Source of the DNA: Jhaorihella thermophila
Lineage (GTDB): Bacteria > Pseudomonadota > Alphaproteobacteria > Rhodobacterales > Rhodobacteraceae
Assembly: GCF_900108275.1 (NCBI RefSeq)
Contig: NZ_FNVD01000009.1
Span: 62,001 to 126,000, forward strand
Direction: 5' to 3'
Length of the DNA stretch: 64,000 nt
The notes under the pieces are model-generated. The model made no database searches, was not told the DNA's origin, and saw nothing but the letters and a program-made list of their open reading frames with translations. This document shows positions 1 to 8,415 of the stretch, one piece after another; position 1 is the stretch's first letter; each line of letters starts with the position of its first letter. Position numbers and translations under genes: made by a program.

Positions 1-247
1 CACCGCCTTCGTTGCGCTGGGCCCGGCCAACCACGTCGCCGTGGTCAATGCCGAAACCTACGAGGTCGAAGACTACATCCTGGTCGGCCGACGGGTCTGG
101 CACATGGCCTTTTCCCCTGACAAGACGCTGCTTTTCAACACCAACGGCGTATCGGGCGACGTCACCGTGATCGACGTGGCCCGGCGCGAGCCGATCAAGA
201 CGATCAAGGTCGGCCGCTTCCCCTGGGGCGCCGCGACGCGACCCTGA
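1..247 (+). CDS. PQQ-associated YVTN beta-propeller protein, C-terminal part
   Basis: The frame is open from base 2 to a TGA at 245-247 and its start lies outside the window. About 80 residues are visible. They contain beta-propeller blade signatures (NHVAVVNAETYEV, VWHMAFSPD, DVTVIDVA, IKTIKVGRFPWG) typical of the PQQ-dependent catabolism beta-propeller family (TIGR03866-like). Such proteins are usually exported and sit next to the ABC genes that follow here. The exact ligand is unknown for the family. The identification rests on the blade motifs plus the neighbourhood. Confidence 0.75.
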   Translation, partial: TAFVALGPANHVAVVNAETYEVEDYILVGRRVWHMAFSPDKTLLFNTNGVSGDVTVIDVARREPIKTIKVGRFPWGAATRP

Positions 248-299
248 CACCCGGCGCGCCTCGCGCAGATCGACGCAACCCAGATCCAAGGAGACCGAC

Positions 300-761
300 A
301 TGCTCAAGACCATCCTCGCCACCGCCTGCATCGCCGCCCTTCTGCCGCTCGCCGCGCGCGCGGATGACGATGATGACGATGGCGCCGCCCCGGCCTTCGG
401 CCCGGCCGGGCTGCTCTCGGCGGGGAACAAGCGGGATCTGCCGCCGGTGATCCTGTCGGCGGGGATGCCGCTGGCCGACGCCCCGTGGGAGCTGAAATCC
501 GGCACCTATTACGAATTCGAGATCCAGGGCGACGGCAGCCAGGAACTGGCGCTGGTCGGACCCGGCTTCTTCCGCGCCATCTGGATCGACGAGATCGTGG
601 TCGAAGGGCTCGAGATCCGCCCGCCGGGGCTGGACAGCATCGAGTTCGACGAAGCGGGCGAGATGGAAATCGGCTTTGTCGCGATCAAGCCGGGCCGCTA
701 TTATCTCATGGTGCCCGGATCCACCGGCGAAACCCAAAGGCTGGAGATAACCATCAAGTGA
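300..761 (+). CDS. Small exported protein of the PQQ/ABC cluster
   Basis: 153 residues. The ATG follows an AAGGAG ribosome site by a few bases. Residues 1-21 form a signal peptide (MLKTILATACIAALLPLAARA) followed by a run of six aspartates. The mature part looks like an all-beta domain ending in a pattern (IKPGRYYLMVPG) reminiscent of cupredoxin-like folds, but it lacks the Cys/His ligands of a copper site. Its stop overlaps the GTG start of the next gene by 4 bases, so the two are probably translationally coupled. Function unknown; its place among PQQ-associated ABC genes suggests a periplasmic partner. Confidence 0.7.
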   Translation: MLKTILATACIAALLPLAARADDDDDDGAAPAFGPAGLLSAGNKRDLPPVILSAGMPLADAPWELKSGTYYEFEIQGDGSQELALVGPGFFRAIWIDEIVVEGLEIRPPGLDSIEFDEAGEMEIGFVAIKPGRYYLMVPGSTGETQRLEITIK

Positions 762-1477
762 CCGCGCTGCATGTCGAGCATCTCTCCTATGCCTATGGCC
801 GCAAGGTGGCGCTCGACGATCTGAGCTTCGCGGTCGAACCCGGCACCTTCTGCGCGCTTCTGGGACCCAACGGGGCCGGCAAGTCCACGCTTTTCTCCTT
901 GCTCACCCGCCTGTTCGCCGCGCCCTCGGGCCGGATCACAGTAGCCGGGCACGACCTGTCACGCGCCCCGCGCAAGGCGCTGGCGGCGATGGGCGTGGTG
1001 TTCCAGCAGCCGACGCTCGATCTCGACCTGACCGTGCAGCGCAACCTGACCTATTTCGCCGCCCTTCACGGGCTGTCGGGCCGCACCGCCCGCGCCCGCA
1101 TCGCCGAGGCGCTCGAACGTCTCGACATGGCCGACCGCGCGCGCGAACGCGCCCGCGACCTCAAATGCGGCCACCGCCGCCGGCTCGAGATCGCCCGCTG
1201 CCTGGTCCACCGCCCCTCGGTGCTGCTGCTGGACGAACCCACCGTGGGTCTCGACGCCGCCTCCCGCCGCGCCATTACCGCCCATGTCCATGACCTGTCG
1301 CGCAGCGACGGGCTGACCGTGCTCTGGGCCACCCACCTCACCGACGAAATCGAGGATGACGACCGGCTGTTGATCCTGCACCGGGGCCGCCTGCTGGAGG
1401 ACGGCACCGCCGGTGCCCTGCGCGGCACACGCCCCCTCGCCGACCATTTCCTCGCCCGCATCGCCGAGCCCGCATGA
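758..1477 (+). CDS. ABC transporter ATP-binding protein, PQQ-associated type
   Basis: 239 residues from a GTG that overlaps the preceding stop (GTGA). Walker A is GPNGAGKST, the Q-loop region is VVFQQPTLD, and Walker B is VLLLDEPTVGLD, followed by a switch histidine in WATHL. The ABC signature is degenerate (KCGHRRRLEIA rather than LSGGQ), as in the TIGR03864-like family next to PQQ alcohol dehydrogenases. An ATG-initiated reading frame opens much further upstream, but that part is the +1 shadow of the previous gene. It should energise the permease encoded downstream at 1563. Confidence 0.85.
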   Translation: MTALHVEHLSYAYGRKVALDDLSFAVEPGTFCALLGPNGAGKSTLFSLLTRLFAAPSGRITVAGHDLSRAPRKALAAMGVVFQQPTLDLDLTVQRNLTYFAALHGLSGRTARARIAEALERLDMADRARERARDLKCGHRRRLEIARCLVHRPSVLLLDEPTVGLDAASRRAITAHVHDLSRSDGLTVLWATHLTDEIEDDDRLLILHRGRLLEDGTAGALRGTRPLADHFLARIAEPA

Positions 1478-1480
1478 CCC

Positions 1481-1518
1481 CGTTCTTCATCTTGCCGAAA
1501 ATACTCCCGCCGGAGGCA
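1481..1518 (-). repeat. Intergenic palindromic element, copy 1 (short form)
   Basis: Read on the minus strand it gives CCTCCGGCGGGAGTATTTT followed by CGGCAAGATGAAGAACG, the conserved tail of an element seen about ten times in the chromosomal parts of the window. This copy has only the small CTCCGGCGGGAG dyad and lacks the long upstream hairpin. It separates the ABC ATPase gene from its permease. Confidence 0.7.
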
Positions 1519-1562
1519 TCGGCCTTGCCACGCAAGGCCGATTTCCGCCACGCTTGCCCCCC

Positions 1563-2344
1563 ATGCGCCCCTGTCTGACCGCCCTCATCGCCATCGTCAC
1601 GCGCGAGGCGCTGCGCTTCGTCCGCCAGCGCGGCCGCTTCGTCGCCGCACTGGTGCGCCCGCTGGTTTGGCTGGTGGTCTTCGCCGCGGGTTTCCGCGCC
1701 GCCCTGGGCCTGTCGATCACCCCCCCTACCAGACCGACATCACCTACGAAATCTACATCGTCCCGGGCCTCACCGGCATGACCCTGCTGTTCAACGGCAT
1801 GCAAAGCTCGCTCGGCCTCGTCTATGACCGCGAAATGGGCTCGATGCGGCTTTTGCTCACCAGCCCCCTGCCGCACTGGTGGCTGCTCACCTGCCGGCTG
1901 ATTGCCTCGACCGCAATCTCGATCCTGCAGGCCTATACATTTCTCGGCATCGCCGCGCTCTACGGCGTTCGCTTTCCTCCGCTGGGCTATGCCGCCGCGC
2001 TGGCCGTCGCCGGCCTGATGCTCGGCGCGCTGGGCTTGGCGCTCAGCTCCACGATCCGGCAGCTCGAAAACTTCGCCGGGGTGATGAACTTCGTGATCTT
2101 CCCGATGTTCTTCCTCTCCTCGGCACTCTACCCGTTGTGGAAAATGGCCGAAAGCTCGGAGCTTCTGCACGACATCTGCGCGGCAAACCCGTTCACCCAC
2201 GCGGTCGAGCTGATCCGCTTTGCGCTTTATGCGCAATTCAACGCCCCGGCCCTGTTCTGGACCTGCCTTGCCGGGGCGGTGCTGCTGGTGCTTGCGCTCT
2301 GGGGCTACGACCCCGCCCGCGGTCTCGCGCGCCGCCGGGGCTGA
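1563..2344 (+). pseudogene. ABC transporter permease (PedC/TIGR03861-like), frameshifted
   Basis: The N terminus (MRPCLTALIAIVTREALRF) is read in one frame from ATG 1563. The rest (YQTDITYEIYIVPGLTGM onward) is in another frame. The switch falls in a run of seven C at 1720-1726; an eighth C would restore a continuous protein of about 260 residues reading GLSITPPYQTD. Several hydrophobic segments fit an ABC-2 type permease of the PQQ cluster. Apart from the missing base the gene looks intact, so this is either a recent mutation, a slippery homopolymer or a base-calling error. The partner ATPase lies just upstream. Confidence 0.8.
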
Positions 2345-2419
2345 GCCTCCTACGACCACGCCGCGCGTGAATTGCCGCGCCCGTCATGCTATCCTGCCCG
2401 CACCGGCAGGAGACGCGCC

Positions 2420-2953
2420 ATGCTCATCAGAACCGCCGCCCTGATCCTCGCCGCCGCCCCCGCGCTCGCGGACGAGGACGAATTCGGTACCCTCAACCCC
2501 GAGGAAATGACCCTCGACCGCGTGATGCGGAACATCCGCGACGGCCAGCCCGACATGATGAGTTGCGCGGCCGGCTACTACATCACCAAATCCGGCCGGC
2601 ACGGCATGGCGCGCGAGGTGTTCGAGACCTGCGCCAATGCCGGCTGGACCGGGGCGATGACCTGGATGAGCCAGCTCGACAACAACGGGCTGGGCGGTGA
2701 CTACGACCCCGACGCCGCCGCCCAATGGGACCGCCGCGCGGCCGAGGCCGGCGACCCGGTGGGCAAGTTCAAACACGGGCTCGACCTGATGCGCGGTCAC
2801 GGCGTGGCGCGCAACGAAACGCTCGGGCGGGCCTATGTGGACGAGGCCGCCCGCGACGGACTGGAGATCGCCCGGAGGCTGCAACGGGCGGGCTATGACC
2901 TCGAAGAGGTGACGCCCGACGCGGACAACTGGAAATACGCGCCGCTCTTCTGA
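2420..2953 (+). CDS. Exported Sel1/tetratricopeptide-like protein
   Basis: 177 residues from ATG 2420, preceded by GGCAGGAGA. Residues 1-17 are a signal peptide ending ALA. The middle carries Sel1-like helical repeats (AAQWDRRAAEAGDPVGKFKHG, then LGRAYVDEAARDG; cysteines in MSCAAGYY and FETCANAGW). Such repeats mediate protein contacts in the periplasm. An upstream in-frame start at 2372 would add residues with no ribosome site. It stands between the ABC permease and the cytochrome c, all on the same strand, but its partner is unknown. Confidence 0.7.
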   Translation: MLIRTAALILAAAPALADEDEFGTLNPEEMTLDRVMRNIRDGQPDMMSCAAGYYITKSGRHGMAREVFETCANAGWTGAMTWMSQLDNNGLGGDYDPDAAAQWDRRAAEAGDPVGKFKHGLDLMRGHGVARNETLGRAYVDEAARDGLEIARRLQRAGYDLEEVTPDADNWKYAPLF

Positions 2954-3070
2954 CCCCGCGACATGCGACCAAAGGAGGGGGGCGGCACGCCCCGCTTTCG
3001 ACTTTGGTATCGGAAGCAATCCGGCCGCGCGCCGCCCATACTTCGGACAGACCATGCCAGGAGAGGTCCG

Positions 3071-3472
3071 ATGAAACGCATGACCGCAGCCCTGTGTCTT
3101 GCCCTGACGCTGCCGGCCCTGCCCGCGGCGGCCAGCGAAAAGACGTTCCAGAAGATCAAGATAGAGGCGGGCGAAAAGCTGTTCGAGGCCGAATGCCGCC
3201 GCTGCCACGCCCCCGATTCAACCCATGCCAGCTACGGCCCGCCGCTGGAAAACGTGATCGGCCGCGCCGCCGGCAGCTACCCCGGCTATGACTATTCCGC
3301 CGCGCTCGCATCATCGGGCATCGTCTGGACCCCGGCCGCGCTGCGGGCATGGATGGAGGACAATACCGGCTTCATGCCGGGCACCCGGATGCGGCATGTC
3401 GGCATCAAGGACCGCACCGTGCAGGACTTCATCCTGGCCTATCTGCAATCCATCACCACGCAGGACCGGTGA
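3071..3472 (+). CDS. Class I c-type cytochrome
   Basis: 133 residues from ATG 3071 behind AGGAGAGG. A signal peptide (MKRMTAALCLALTLPALPAAAS) is followed by one heme site CRRCH and a distal methionine in FMPGTRM, with the GPPLENVIGR and YSAALASSGIVW patterns of cytochrome c2/c550-like proteins. It should be a periplasmic electron carrier, plausibly taking electrons from a PQQ dehydrogenase encoded to the left of the window. A terminator follows. Confidence 0.85.
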   Translation: MKRMTAALCLALTLPALPAAASEKTFQKIKIEAGEKLFEAECRRCHAPDSTHASYGPPLENVIGRAAGSYPGYDYSAALASSGIVWTPAALRAWMEDNTGFMPGTRMRHVGIKDRTVQDFILAYLQSITTQDR

Positions 3473-3517
3473 CCTGACACTCCCCGCCCCGGACGTGAAG
3501 CCCCGGGGAACGGACTT

Positions 3518-3544
3518 GCCGGGCGCGACGTCGCCCGGCCTTTT
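3518..3544 (+). terminator. Rho-independent terminator after the cytochrome c gene
   Basis: GCCGGGCG is followed by a short loop and CGCCCGGCC, then TTTT. The stem is GC-rich and perfectly paired over 7-8 bases. It lies about 45 bases after the cytochrome stop. Confidence 0.75.
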
Positions 3545-3610
3545 GCTTCCCGGCCCCGAAATCGCGACGCACGCCCCTCTCTCGGCTCCAGGCAACCTCC
3601 CTTCTCTTTC

Positions 3611-3685
3611 TCTTGCCGAAAATATCCCGGGGAGCGCGAGGGGCAGCGCCCCTCGCCCTGGTCGGATTGGCGACGCCAATCCGAC
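3611..3685 (-). repeat. Intergenic palindromic element, copy 2 (full form)
   Basis: On the minus strand three modules appear in order: a perfect 11-bp hairpin (GTCGGATTGGC, loop, GCCAATCCGAC; 3661-3685), a GAGGGGCGCTGCCCCTC palindrome, and the tail GCTCCCCGGGATATTTTCGGCAAGA. It lies just after the stop of the minus-strand DUF3179 gene and may end its transcript. Confidence 0.75.
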
Positions 3686-3713
3686 GCTTTGTCCACCCGC
3701 CCCTGGCCCGGAA

Positions 3714-4694
3714 TCACTTGCCCAGCATCCACCGCCCGTTCGGCCAGAAGGCGTGGAAGGCAAAGGCGAACATCACGTCATGCGCCAGGTCGCGCCCCCG
3801 GGCATCGCGCACCCGGATCGTGCCCACGTCCCGCCCCTGCGCCACCCGGCCCGTGTCCAGCGCCGAGGCCTGCCCCGCCCGCCAAATGATCACCACGCCG
3901 GCCTCGCGGATCTCGCCGGCCTCGCGCAGCCGCGACAGCGGCCAGGCCCGATCGCCCACGCGCACCACCCGCGCCAGCGGAGGAATCCCGTGCGGCGGGT
4001 TCTCTCCGCTGTAAAGGAAGGGCCGCACCGCACTGTCATACCCCTGATACGGGTTCACGCCATAGCGGCGCGGATAATCCGGCTGATCCATCACCAGCCC
4101 CTCGGGGTTGCGCACGCGGAACTCGGCCCAGCTCTCCATCCAGGTCGGCAGCGCCTTCAGCCGCGTGCCGGTCAGGTCGCCGACGATCGCCTCGCCCAGC
4201 GCCTGCTGCCACCAGCTTTCGGTTTCGCGGTCATACATCACCATGTCGGAATTGCGCAGCTTGCCCGACACGCCGAAACTCAGCGTGCCCCGGTCGATCC
4301 GCCGGTCAAAGGTGACGCCCGAATTGCACAAGGGACAGAAGGTCACGGCGATCGGCACATCCCCGACCGTGTCGTTCACGATCTCATGCCACAGCAGATA
4401 GCGGATCGGATAGGCCCGCGGCGTCTGACCGGCAAGTTCCACCGTGATCACCGGCTCGCGGTCTCCCAGGCGGGTCTCCTGCCCAACGGTGATGAAGTCC
4501 GGATCCGTCAGCGCCGGGATCCCGTCCCTGGGCGGCCCGCCGTCGCGGATCTCGGTCCAGCTTTTGACCGAGGTCCTGTCGAAATTCGTGCGCGGCCATT
4601 CGTACCGCCAGAAGTCCGGATTCGCGCCGGCCAGCGACGCGCCAACGGCCATCGCCACTGACAGAACGGCCATGCAAATGCGTGGATGAAACAT
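3714..4694 (-). CDS. DUF3179 domain-containing exported protein
   Basis: 326 residues from the ATG at 4694, chosen because GGGAGG precedes it and a signal peptide (MFHPRICMAVLSVAMAVGA) follows; an ATG 37 codons upstream is in frame but lacks these. The domain shows the DUF3179 hallmarks: YPIRYLLWHEIVND, the motif TFCPLCNSG, and FGVSGKLRNSDMVMYDR. The two cysteines of CPLC suggest a metal or redox role, but the family has no established function. A copy of the intergenic element follows its stop. Confidence 0.85.
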   Translation of the reverse strand: MFHPRICMAVLSVAMAVGASLAGANPDFWRYEWPRTNFDRTSVKSWTEIRDGGPPRDGIPALTDPDFITVGQETRLGDREPVITVELAGQTPRAYPIRYLLWHEIVNDTVGDVPIAVTFCPLCNSGVTFDRRIDRGTLSFGVSGKLRNSDMVMYDRETESWWQQALGEAIVGDLTGTRLKALPTWMESWAEFRVRNPEGLVMDQPDYPRRYGVNPYQGYDSAVRPFLYSGENPPHGIPPLARVVRVGDRAWPLSRLREAGEIREAGVVIIWRAGQASALDTGRVAQGRDVGTIRVRDARGRDLAHDVMFAFAFHAFWPNGRWMLGK

Positions 4695-4818
4695 CGGGCG
4701 CCTCCCATCCTTTCGGACAGCTTGCGCCCGCAGGTCCGCCTTGCCCAGCCCCCACACGCAGAGTTGAGAGACCGTGCACGGGACGCGGCGCGGGATCGGC
4801 CCCACGCCGCGTCCGGGA

Positions 4819-5370
4819 TCATTCGTCGATCACGGTGACCTTCTTCATCACGTCGGGGCGGCCGATCACCGCGCCGTTGCGGCCGCGGCCGCGCTTGATC
4901 GCGTCCACGACCTCCATGCCCTCGGTCACTTCGCCGACCACGGTGTATTGGCCGTTCAGATGCGGCGCGGAGGCGAACATGATGAAGAACTGCGAATTGG
5001 CGCTGTCGGGATCCTGCGTGCGCGCCATGCCGACCACGCCGCGTTCGAACGGAACGTCCGAAAACTCGGCCTTCAGATCGGGAAGCTCCGAGCCTCCCAT
5101 GCCCGCATAGCGCAAATCCTGCCCCAGCCGGCCATATTGCACGTCGCCGGTCTGGGCCATGAAACCGTCGATCACCCGGTGGAACACCACCCCGTCATAG
5201 GCGCCCGATCGCGCCAGTTCGGCCAGCCTGGCGGCGTGGTTGGGGGCCACGTCGTCGCGCAGGTGGATGATGAAGGTGCCATTCGCCCCCTCGCCTTCGA
5301 CCTCGACCTTCAGATCGGTGGCGAGCGCCGGCGTCGCCGCCAGCGCCAGAACCGCCGCGAGCCTACGCAT
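4819..5370 (-). CDS. Exported cyclophilin-type peptidyl-prolyl isomerase
   Basis: 183 residues. A signal peptide (MRRLAAVLALAATPALA) precedes a cyclophilin domain with FHRVIDGFMAQTGD, FSDVPFERGVVGMART, NSQFFIMFA and LNGQYTVVGEV. It should catalyse prolyl cis-trans isomerisation in the periplasm. Its start overlaps the end of the cytosolic cyclophilin gene by 8 bases, so the pair is one transcription unit and probably a duplication that acquired an export signal. Confidence 0.9.
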   Translation of the reverse strand: MRRLAAVLALAATPALATDLKVEVEGEGANGTFIIHLRDDVAPNHAARLAELARSGAYDGVVFHRVIDGFMAQTGDVQYGRLGQDLRYAGMGGSELPDLKAEFSDVPFERGVVGMARTQDPDSANSQFFIMFASAPHLNGQYTVVGEVTEGMEVVDAIKRGRGRNGAVIGRPDVMKKVTVIDE

Positions 5371-5869
5371 CGGCGGCCACCTTGACGCTGATCATCCGGT
5401 CGGGATGCGCGGGCGGCTCGCCGCGGGTAATGTTGTCCACGAATTCCATGCCTTCGATCACCCGGCCATACACGGTGTACTGGCCGTTCAGAAAGTGGTT
5501 GTCCTTGAAGTTGATGAAGAACTGGGAATTTGCGCTGTCGGGATTTGCCGCGCGCGCCGCACCCAGAGTGCCGCGGTCATGCGGCAGGCTGGAGAATTCC
5601 GCCGGAAGGTCGGGCAGGTCCGAGCCGCCGGTGCCCGCCATGCGCAGGTTGAAGCCGGCCTCCATGTTGCCGTTCTTCACGTCGCCGGTCTGCGCCATGA
5701 AGCCGTCGATCACCCGGTGAAAGCACACGTTGTCATAGGCGCCGGCGCGGGCCAGCTCCTTCATCCGCGCGCAGTGCTTCGGCGCCACGTCGGGCAGAAG
5801 TTCGATGACGACCGTGCCGTCCTTGAGCTCGATGAGGATGGTGTTTTCGGGATCCTTGATCTCGGCCAT
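5363..5869 (-). CDS. ppiB: Cytosolic cyclophilin-type peptidyl-prolyl isomerase
   Basis: 168 residues with no signal peptide. It has FHRVIDGFMAQTGDV, FSSLPHDRGTLGAARA, NSQFFINF and LNGQYTVYGRV, the core of the single-domain cyclophilins. A GGAGAC ribosome site precedes the ATG. It is the first gene of the pair with the exported paralogue, sharing the same active-site segment almost residue for residue. Confidence 0.9.
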   Translation of the reverse strand: MAEIKDPENTILIELKDGTVVIELLPDVAPKHCARMKELARAGAYDNVCFHRVIDGFMAQTGDVKNGNMEAGFNLRMAGTGGSDLPDLPAEFSSLPHDRGTLGAARAANPDSANSQFFINFKDNHFLNGQYTVYGRVIEGMEFVDNITRGEPPAHPDRMISVKVAADA

Positions 5870-5958
5870 GGGGGTCTCCTGTCATTGGCGTTCGGATTCT
5901 ACCTAGACGCCGCGGCCGGGATTGCCAAGGCGGGCGCACGGGCGGGAGCCGTTGGCAA

Positions 5959-6017
5959 GGGGGGCGCTGCCCCCCGGCCTGCGGCCTCCCCCCGGAGTAT
6001 TTTCCGCAAGATGAAGG
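5959..6017 (+). repeat. Intergenic palindromic element, copy 3
   Basis: GGGGGGCGCTGCCCCCC palindrome, then GGCCTGCGGCC, then CCCCCCGGAGTATTTT and CCGCAAGATGAAGG. This is the only copy that lies in a divergent intergenic region rather than behind a gene. Confidence 0.75.
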
Positions 6018-6126
6018 CGCCATTGTGAAATGCCTTGTCGTCAGCGGCGTTTCCCGGCATGGTTTCCGACCCGGGATCCTCAAGGTAAGGGCCGGCGGGT
6101 GACCCGCGGCAATGACGCAAAACGGG

Positions 6127-6162
6127 TTTGCGGCTTTGCGACTTGCACATGAAAGGTTGCAA
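6127..6162 (+). promoter_or_regulatory. Cluster of TTGC motifs upstream of the valine operon
   Basis: TTTGCG at 6127 and 6135, TTGCAC at 6143 and TTGCAA at 6157 are spaced at 8, 8 and 14 bases. CTTGCA (6142-6147) and TGCAAG (6158-6163) also form an inverted pair. Regulators of acyl-CoA metabolism in Rhodobacterales (PccR/ScfR/RamB type) bind TTTGCAAA-like repeats, so this is a candidate operator; the match is imperfect. Confidence 0.35.
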
Positions 6163-6215
6163 GAGGTAAAAAGAAACAGTCGTTCAATAACCGTGCATCG
6201 AAGGGGAGCGAGGCC

Positions 6216-7358
6216 ATGGATTTCGCGCTGACCGAGGAACAGACTGCCATTTTCGACATGGCATATGCGTTCGGCCAGGAGAACATCGAACCCCACGCGC
6301 GGGAGTGGGAGGCGCAGGGCACGATCCCGAAAGAGCTGTGGAAGCAGGTGGGCGAGCTGGGCTTTGGCGGGCTCTACGTGTCCGAGGAATATGGCGGATC
6401 GGGGCTCAGCCGGCTGGACGCGACGCTGGTGTTCGAAGCGCTGGCGATGGCCTGCCCGGCGGTGGGGTCGTTCCTGTCGATCCACAACATGTGCGGCGGC
6501 ATGATCGACAAGTTCGGCAGCGAAGAGACCAAGCGGAAGTGGCTGCCGGATCTGTGCAGCATGGACAAGGTGTTCTCCTACTGCCTGACCGAGCCGGGCT
6601 CGGGTTCGGACGCCGCCGCGCTCAAGACCCGCGCGGTCAGGACCAACGAGGGCTATGTGCTGAACGGCACCAAGGCCTTCATTTCGGGCGGGTCGTATTC
6701 GGATGCCTATGTGACCATGGTGCGCACCGGCGAGGACGGACCCAAGGGGATTTCCACCGTGGTGGTCGAGGCCGGCACGCCGGGGCTGAGCTTTGGCGCG
6801 CTGGAGCAGAAGATGGGCTGGAAGGCGCAGCCCACCGCGCAGGTGCAGTTCGACGACTGTCTGGTGCCGCATGACAACCTGATCGGCGAAGAGGGCCGCG
6901 GCTTCGTCTATGCCATGAACGGGCTTGACGGCGGGCGGCTGAACATTTCCGCCGGCGCGCTGGGCGGCGCGCAGGCGGCGCTGAACCAGACGCTGGCCTA
7001 CATGGGCGAGCGCCGCGCCTTCGGCAAGACCATCGACCAGTTCCAGGGATTGCAGTTCCGGCTGGCCGAATACGAAACGAAGTTGCAGGCCGCGCGCACT
7101 TTCCTGCGGCAGGCGGCGTGGAAGCTGGACACCGGCGCGGCCGATGCCACCAAATTCTGCGCCATGGCCAAGCTGATGGTGACCGATGTCGCCTTTGAGG
7201 TAGCCAATGGCTGCCTGCAGCTGCATGGGGGCTATGGCTATCTGGCCGATTACGGGATCGAGAAGATCGTGCGCGACCTGCGCGTGCACCAGATCCTGGA
7301 GGGCACCAACGAGATCATGCGCGTGATCATTGCGCGCCAGCTGCTGGCCAACCGCTGA
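6216..7358 (+). CDS. Acyl-CoA dehydrogenase, probably isobutyryl-CoA dehydrogenase
   Basis: 380 residues; GGGGAGCGAGG precedes the ATG. N-terminal helical domain, then FSYCLTEPGSGSDAA (FAD/substrate loop), then a C-terminal domain with GGYGYLADYGIEKI and the catalytic glutamate in LEGTNEIMR. FAD-dependent alpha,beta-dehydrogenation of a short acyl-CoA. The next two genes are 3-hydroxyisobutyryl-CoA hydrolase and 3-hydroxyisobutyrate dehydrogenase, so isobutyryl-CoA from valine is the likely substrate. The gene ends 10 bases before the next start. Confidence 0.88.
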   Translation: MDFALTEEQTAIFDMAYAFGQENIEPHAREWEAQGTIPKELWKQVGELGFGGLYVSEEYGGSGLSRLDATLVFEALAMACPAVGSFLSIHNMCGGMIDKFGSEETKRKWLPDLCSMDKVFSYCLTEPGSGSDAAALKTRAVRTNEGYVLNGTKAFISGGSYSDAYVTMVRTGEDGPKGISTVVVEAGTPGLSFGALEQKMGWKAQPTAQVQFDDCLVPHDNLIGEEGRGFVYAMNGLDGGRLNISAGALGGAQAALNQTLAYMGERRAFGKTIDQFQGLQFRLAEYETKLQAARTFLRQAAWKLDTGAADATKFCAMAKLMVTDVAFEVANGCLQLHGGYGYLADYGIEKIVRDLRVHQILEGTNEIMRVIIARQLLANR

Positions 7359-7368
7359 GGGGCGCGCC

Positions 7369-8415
7369 ATGGCCGATATCGAGATCCACGTCACGGGCCG
7401 CGCCGGGCGCATCACCTTCACCCGCCCCAAGGCGCTGAACGCCATGTCCTATGACATGTGCCGGGCGATCGACGCGGCGATGCGCAACTGGCGCGACGAC
7501 GATGCCGTGGATCTGGTGGTGATCGACGCCGAGGGCGACAGGGCCTTCTGCGCCGGCGGCGATATCGCGGAACTCTATGAAACGGGCCGCGCGGGGAACT
7601 ATGACTATGGCCGGGGCTTCTGGCGCGACGAATACCGGCTGAACGCCTTCATCGCGGAATATCCCAAGCCCGTGGTCAGCTTCATGCAGGGCTTCACAAT
7701 GGGAGGCGGCGTGGGCATCGGCTGCCATGCCTCGCACCGCGTGGTGGATGACAGTTCGCGCATCGCCATGCCGGAATGCGGCATCGGGCTGGTGCCGGAC
7801 GTGGGCGGTTCCTTCCTGCTGGCGCGGGCGCCGGGCTGGATGGGGGCCTATCTGGGCCTGACCGCCACGCGGATGGGACCGGGCGACGCGATCCTGGCGG
7901 GTTTTGCCGACCATTACATCCCGCGCGAGACCTGGCGCGACCTGATCGAGATGCTGGAGGCCAGCGGCGACGTGGGCCATGTGGCCAGCCATGCCCGGAC
8001 CCCGCCAGAGGCGCCGCTGGCGTCCATGCGCGGCTGGATCGACTGGCATTTCGGCGCCTCGAGCCTGGGCGCGCTGCTGGCCTCGCTGCGGGCCGAGGAC
8101 AGCGACCGCGCGCGGCAGACGCTGGCCGCGCTGGAGCGCAATTCGCCCCTGTCGATGGCCTGCACGATCGAGATGATCCACCGGCTGCGCGCGCCCGAAG
8201 CCACCATGCGCGATGCGCTGAAGCTGGAATACCGCTATGTCTGGCGGGCGATGGAGCACGGCGATTTCCTGGAGGGCATCCGGGCGGCGATCATCGACAA
8301 GGACCGCAACCCGAAATGGCAGTTCGCCGACATGAACGTGCCGGCAGAGGCGGTCGAGAAGATGCTGGCGCCCCTGGGGCCGGACGGGCTGACATTTGAA
8401 GAGGAGGAAGGCTGA
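7369..8415 (+). CDS. 3-hydroxyisobutyryl-CoA hydrolase (enoyl-CoA hydratase family)
   Basis: 348 residues from ATG 7369; the reading frame continues 13 codons upstream but those overlap the previous gene. Crotonase fold with AFCAGGDIAELYETG (oxyanion hole), FMQGFTMGGGVGIGCHASHRV and MPECGIGLVPDVGGS, plus the long C-terminal half typical of the hydrolase rather than the hydratase. It releases CoA from 3-hydroxyisobutyryl-CoA in valine breakdown. Its stop overlaps the mmsB ATG by one base. Confidence 0.88.
   Translation: MADIEIHVTGRAGRITFTRPKALNAMSYDMCRAIDAAMRNWRDDDAVDLVVIDAEGDRAFCAGGDIAELYETGRAGNYDYGRGFWRDEYRLNAFIAEYPKPVVSFMQGFTMGGGVGIGCHASHRVVDDSSRIAMPECGIGLVPDVGGSFLLARAPGWMGAYLGLTATRMGPGDAILAGFADHYIPRETWRDLIEMLEASGDVGHVASHARTPPEAPLASMRGWIDWHFGASSLGALLASLRAEDSDRARQTLAALERNSPLSMACTIEMIHRLRAPEATMRDALKLEYRYVWRAMEHGDFLEGIRAAIIDKDRNPKWQFADMNVPAEAVEKMLAPLGPDGLTFEEEEG

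Larger units (their letters stand above)
5870..6215. promoter_or_regulatory. Divergent intergenic region between ppiB and the valine operon
   Basis: 346 bases without a gene. It holds one full intergenic palindromic element (5959-6017) and, nearer the acyl-CoA dehydrogenase, a cluster of TTTGCG/TTGCAA motifs (6127-6162). Promoters for both directions must lie here, but no strong -35/-10 pair is evident. Confidence 0.5.

Noticed and set aside
485-757. Extended start of the ABC ATPase at 485
   Set aside because: The extra residues are the out-of-frame reading of the preceding exported protein; the GTG at 758 overlaps its stop and begins the ABC domain.
5363-5869. Frameshift between the two cyclophilin genes
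   Set aside because: Both are full domains; the downstream one has its own signal peptide, so they are two genes with an 8-base overlap.
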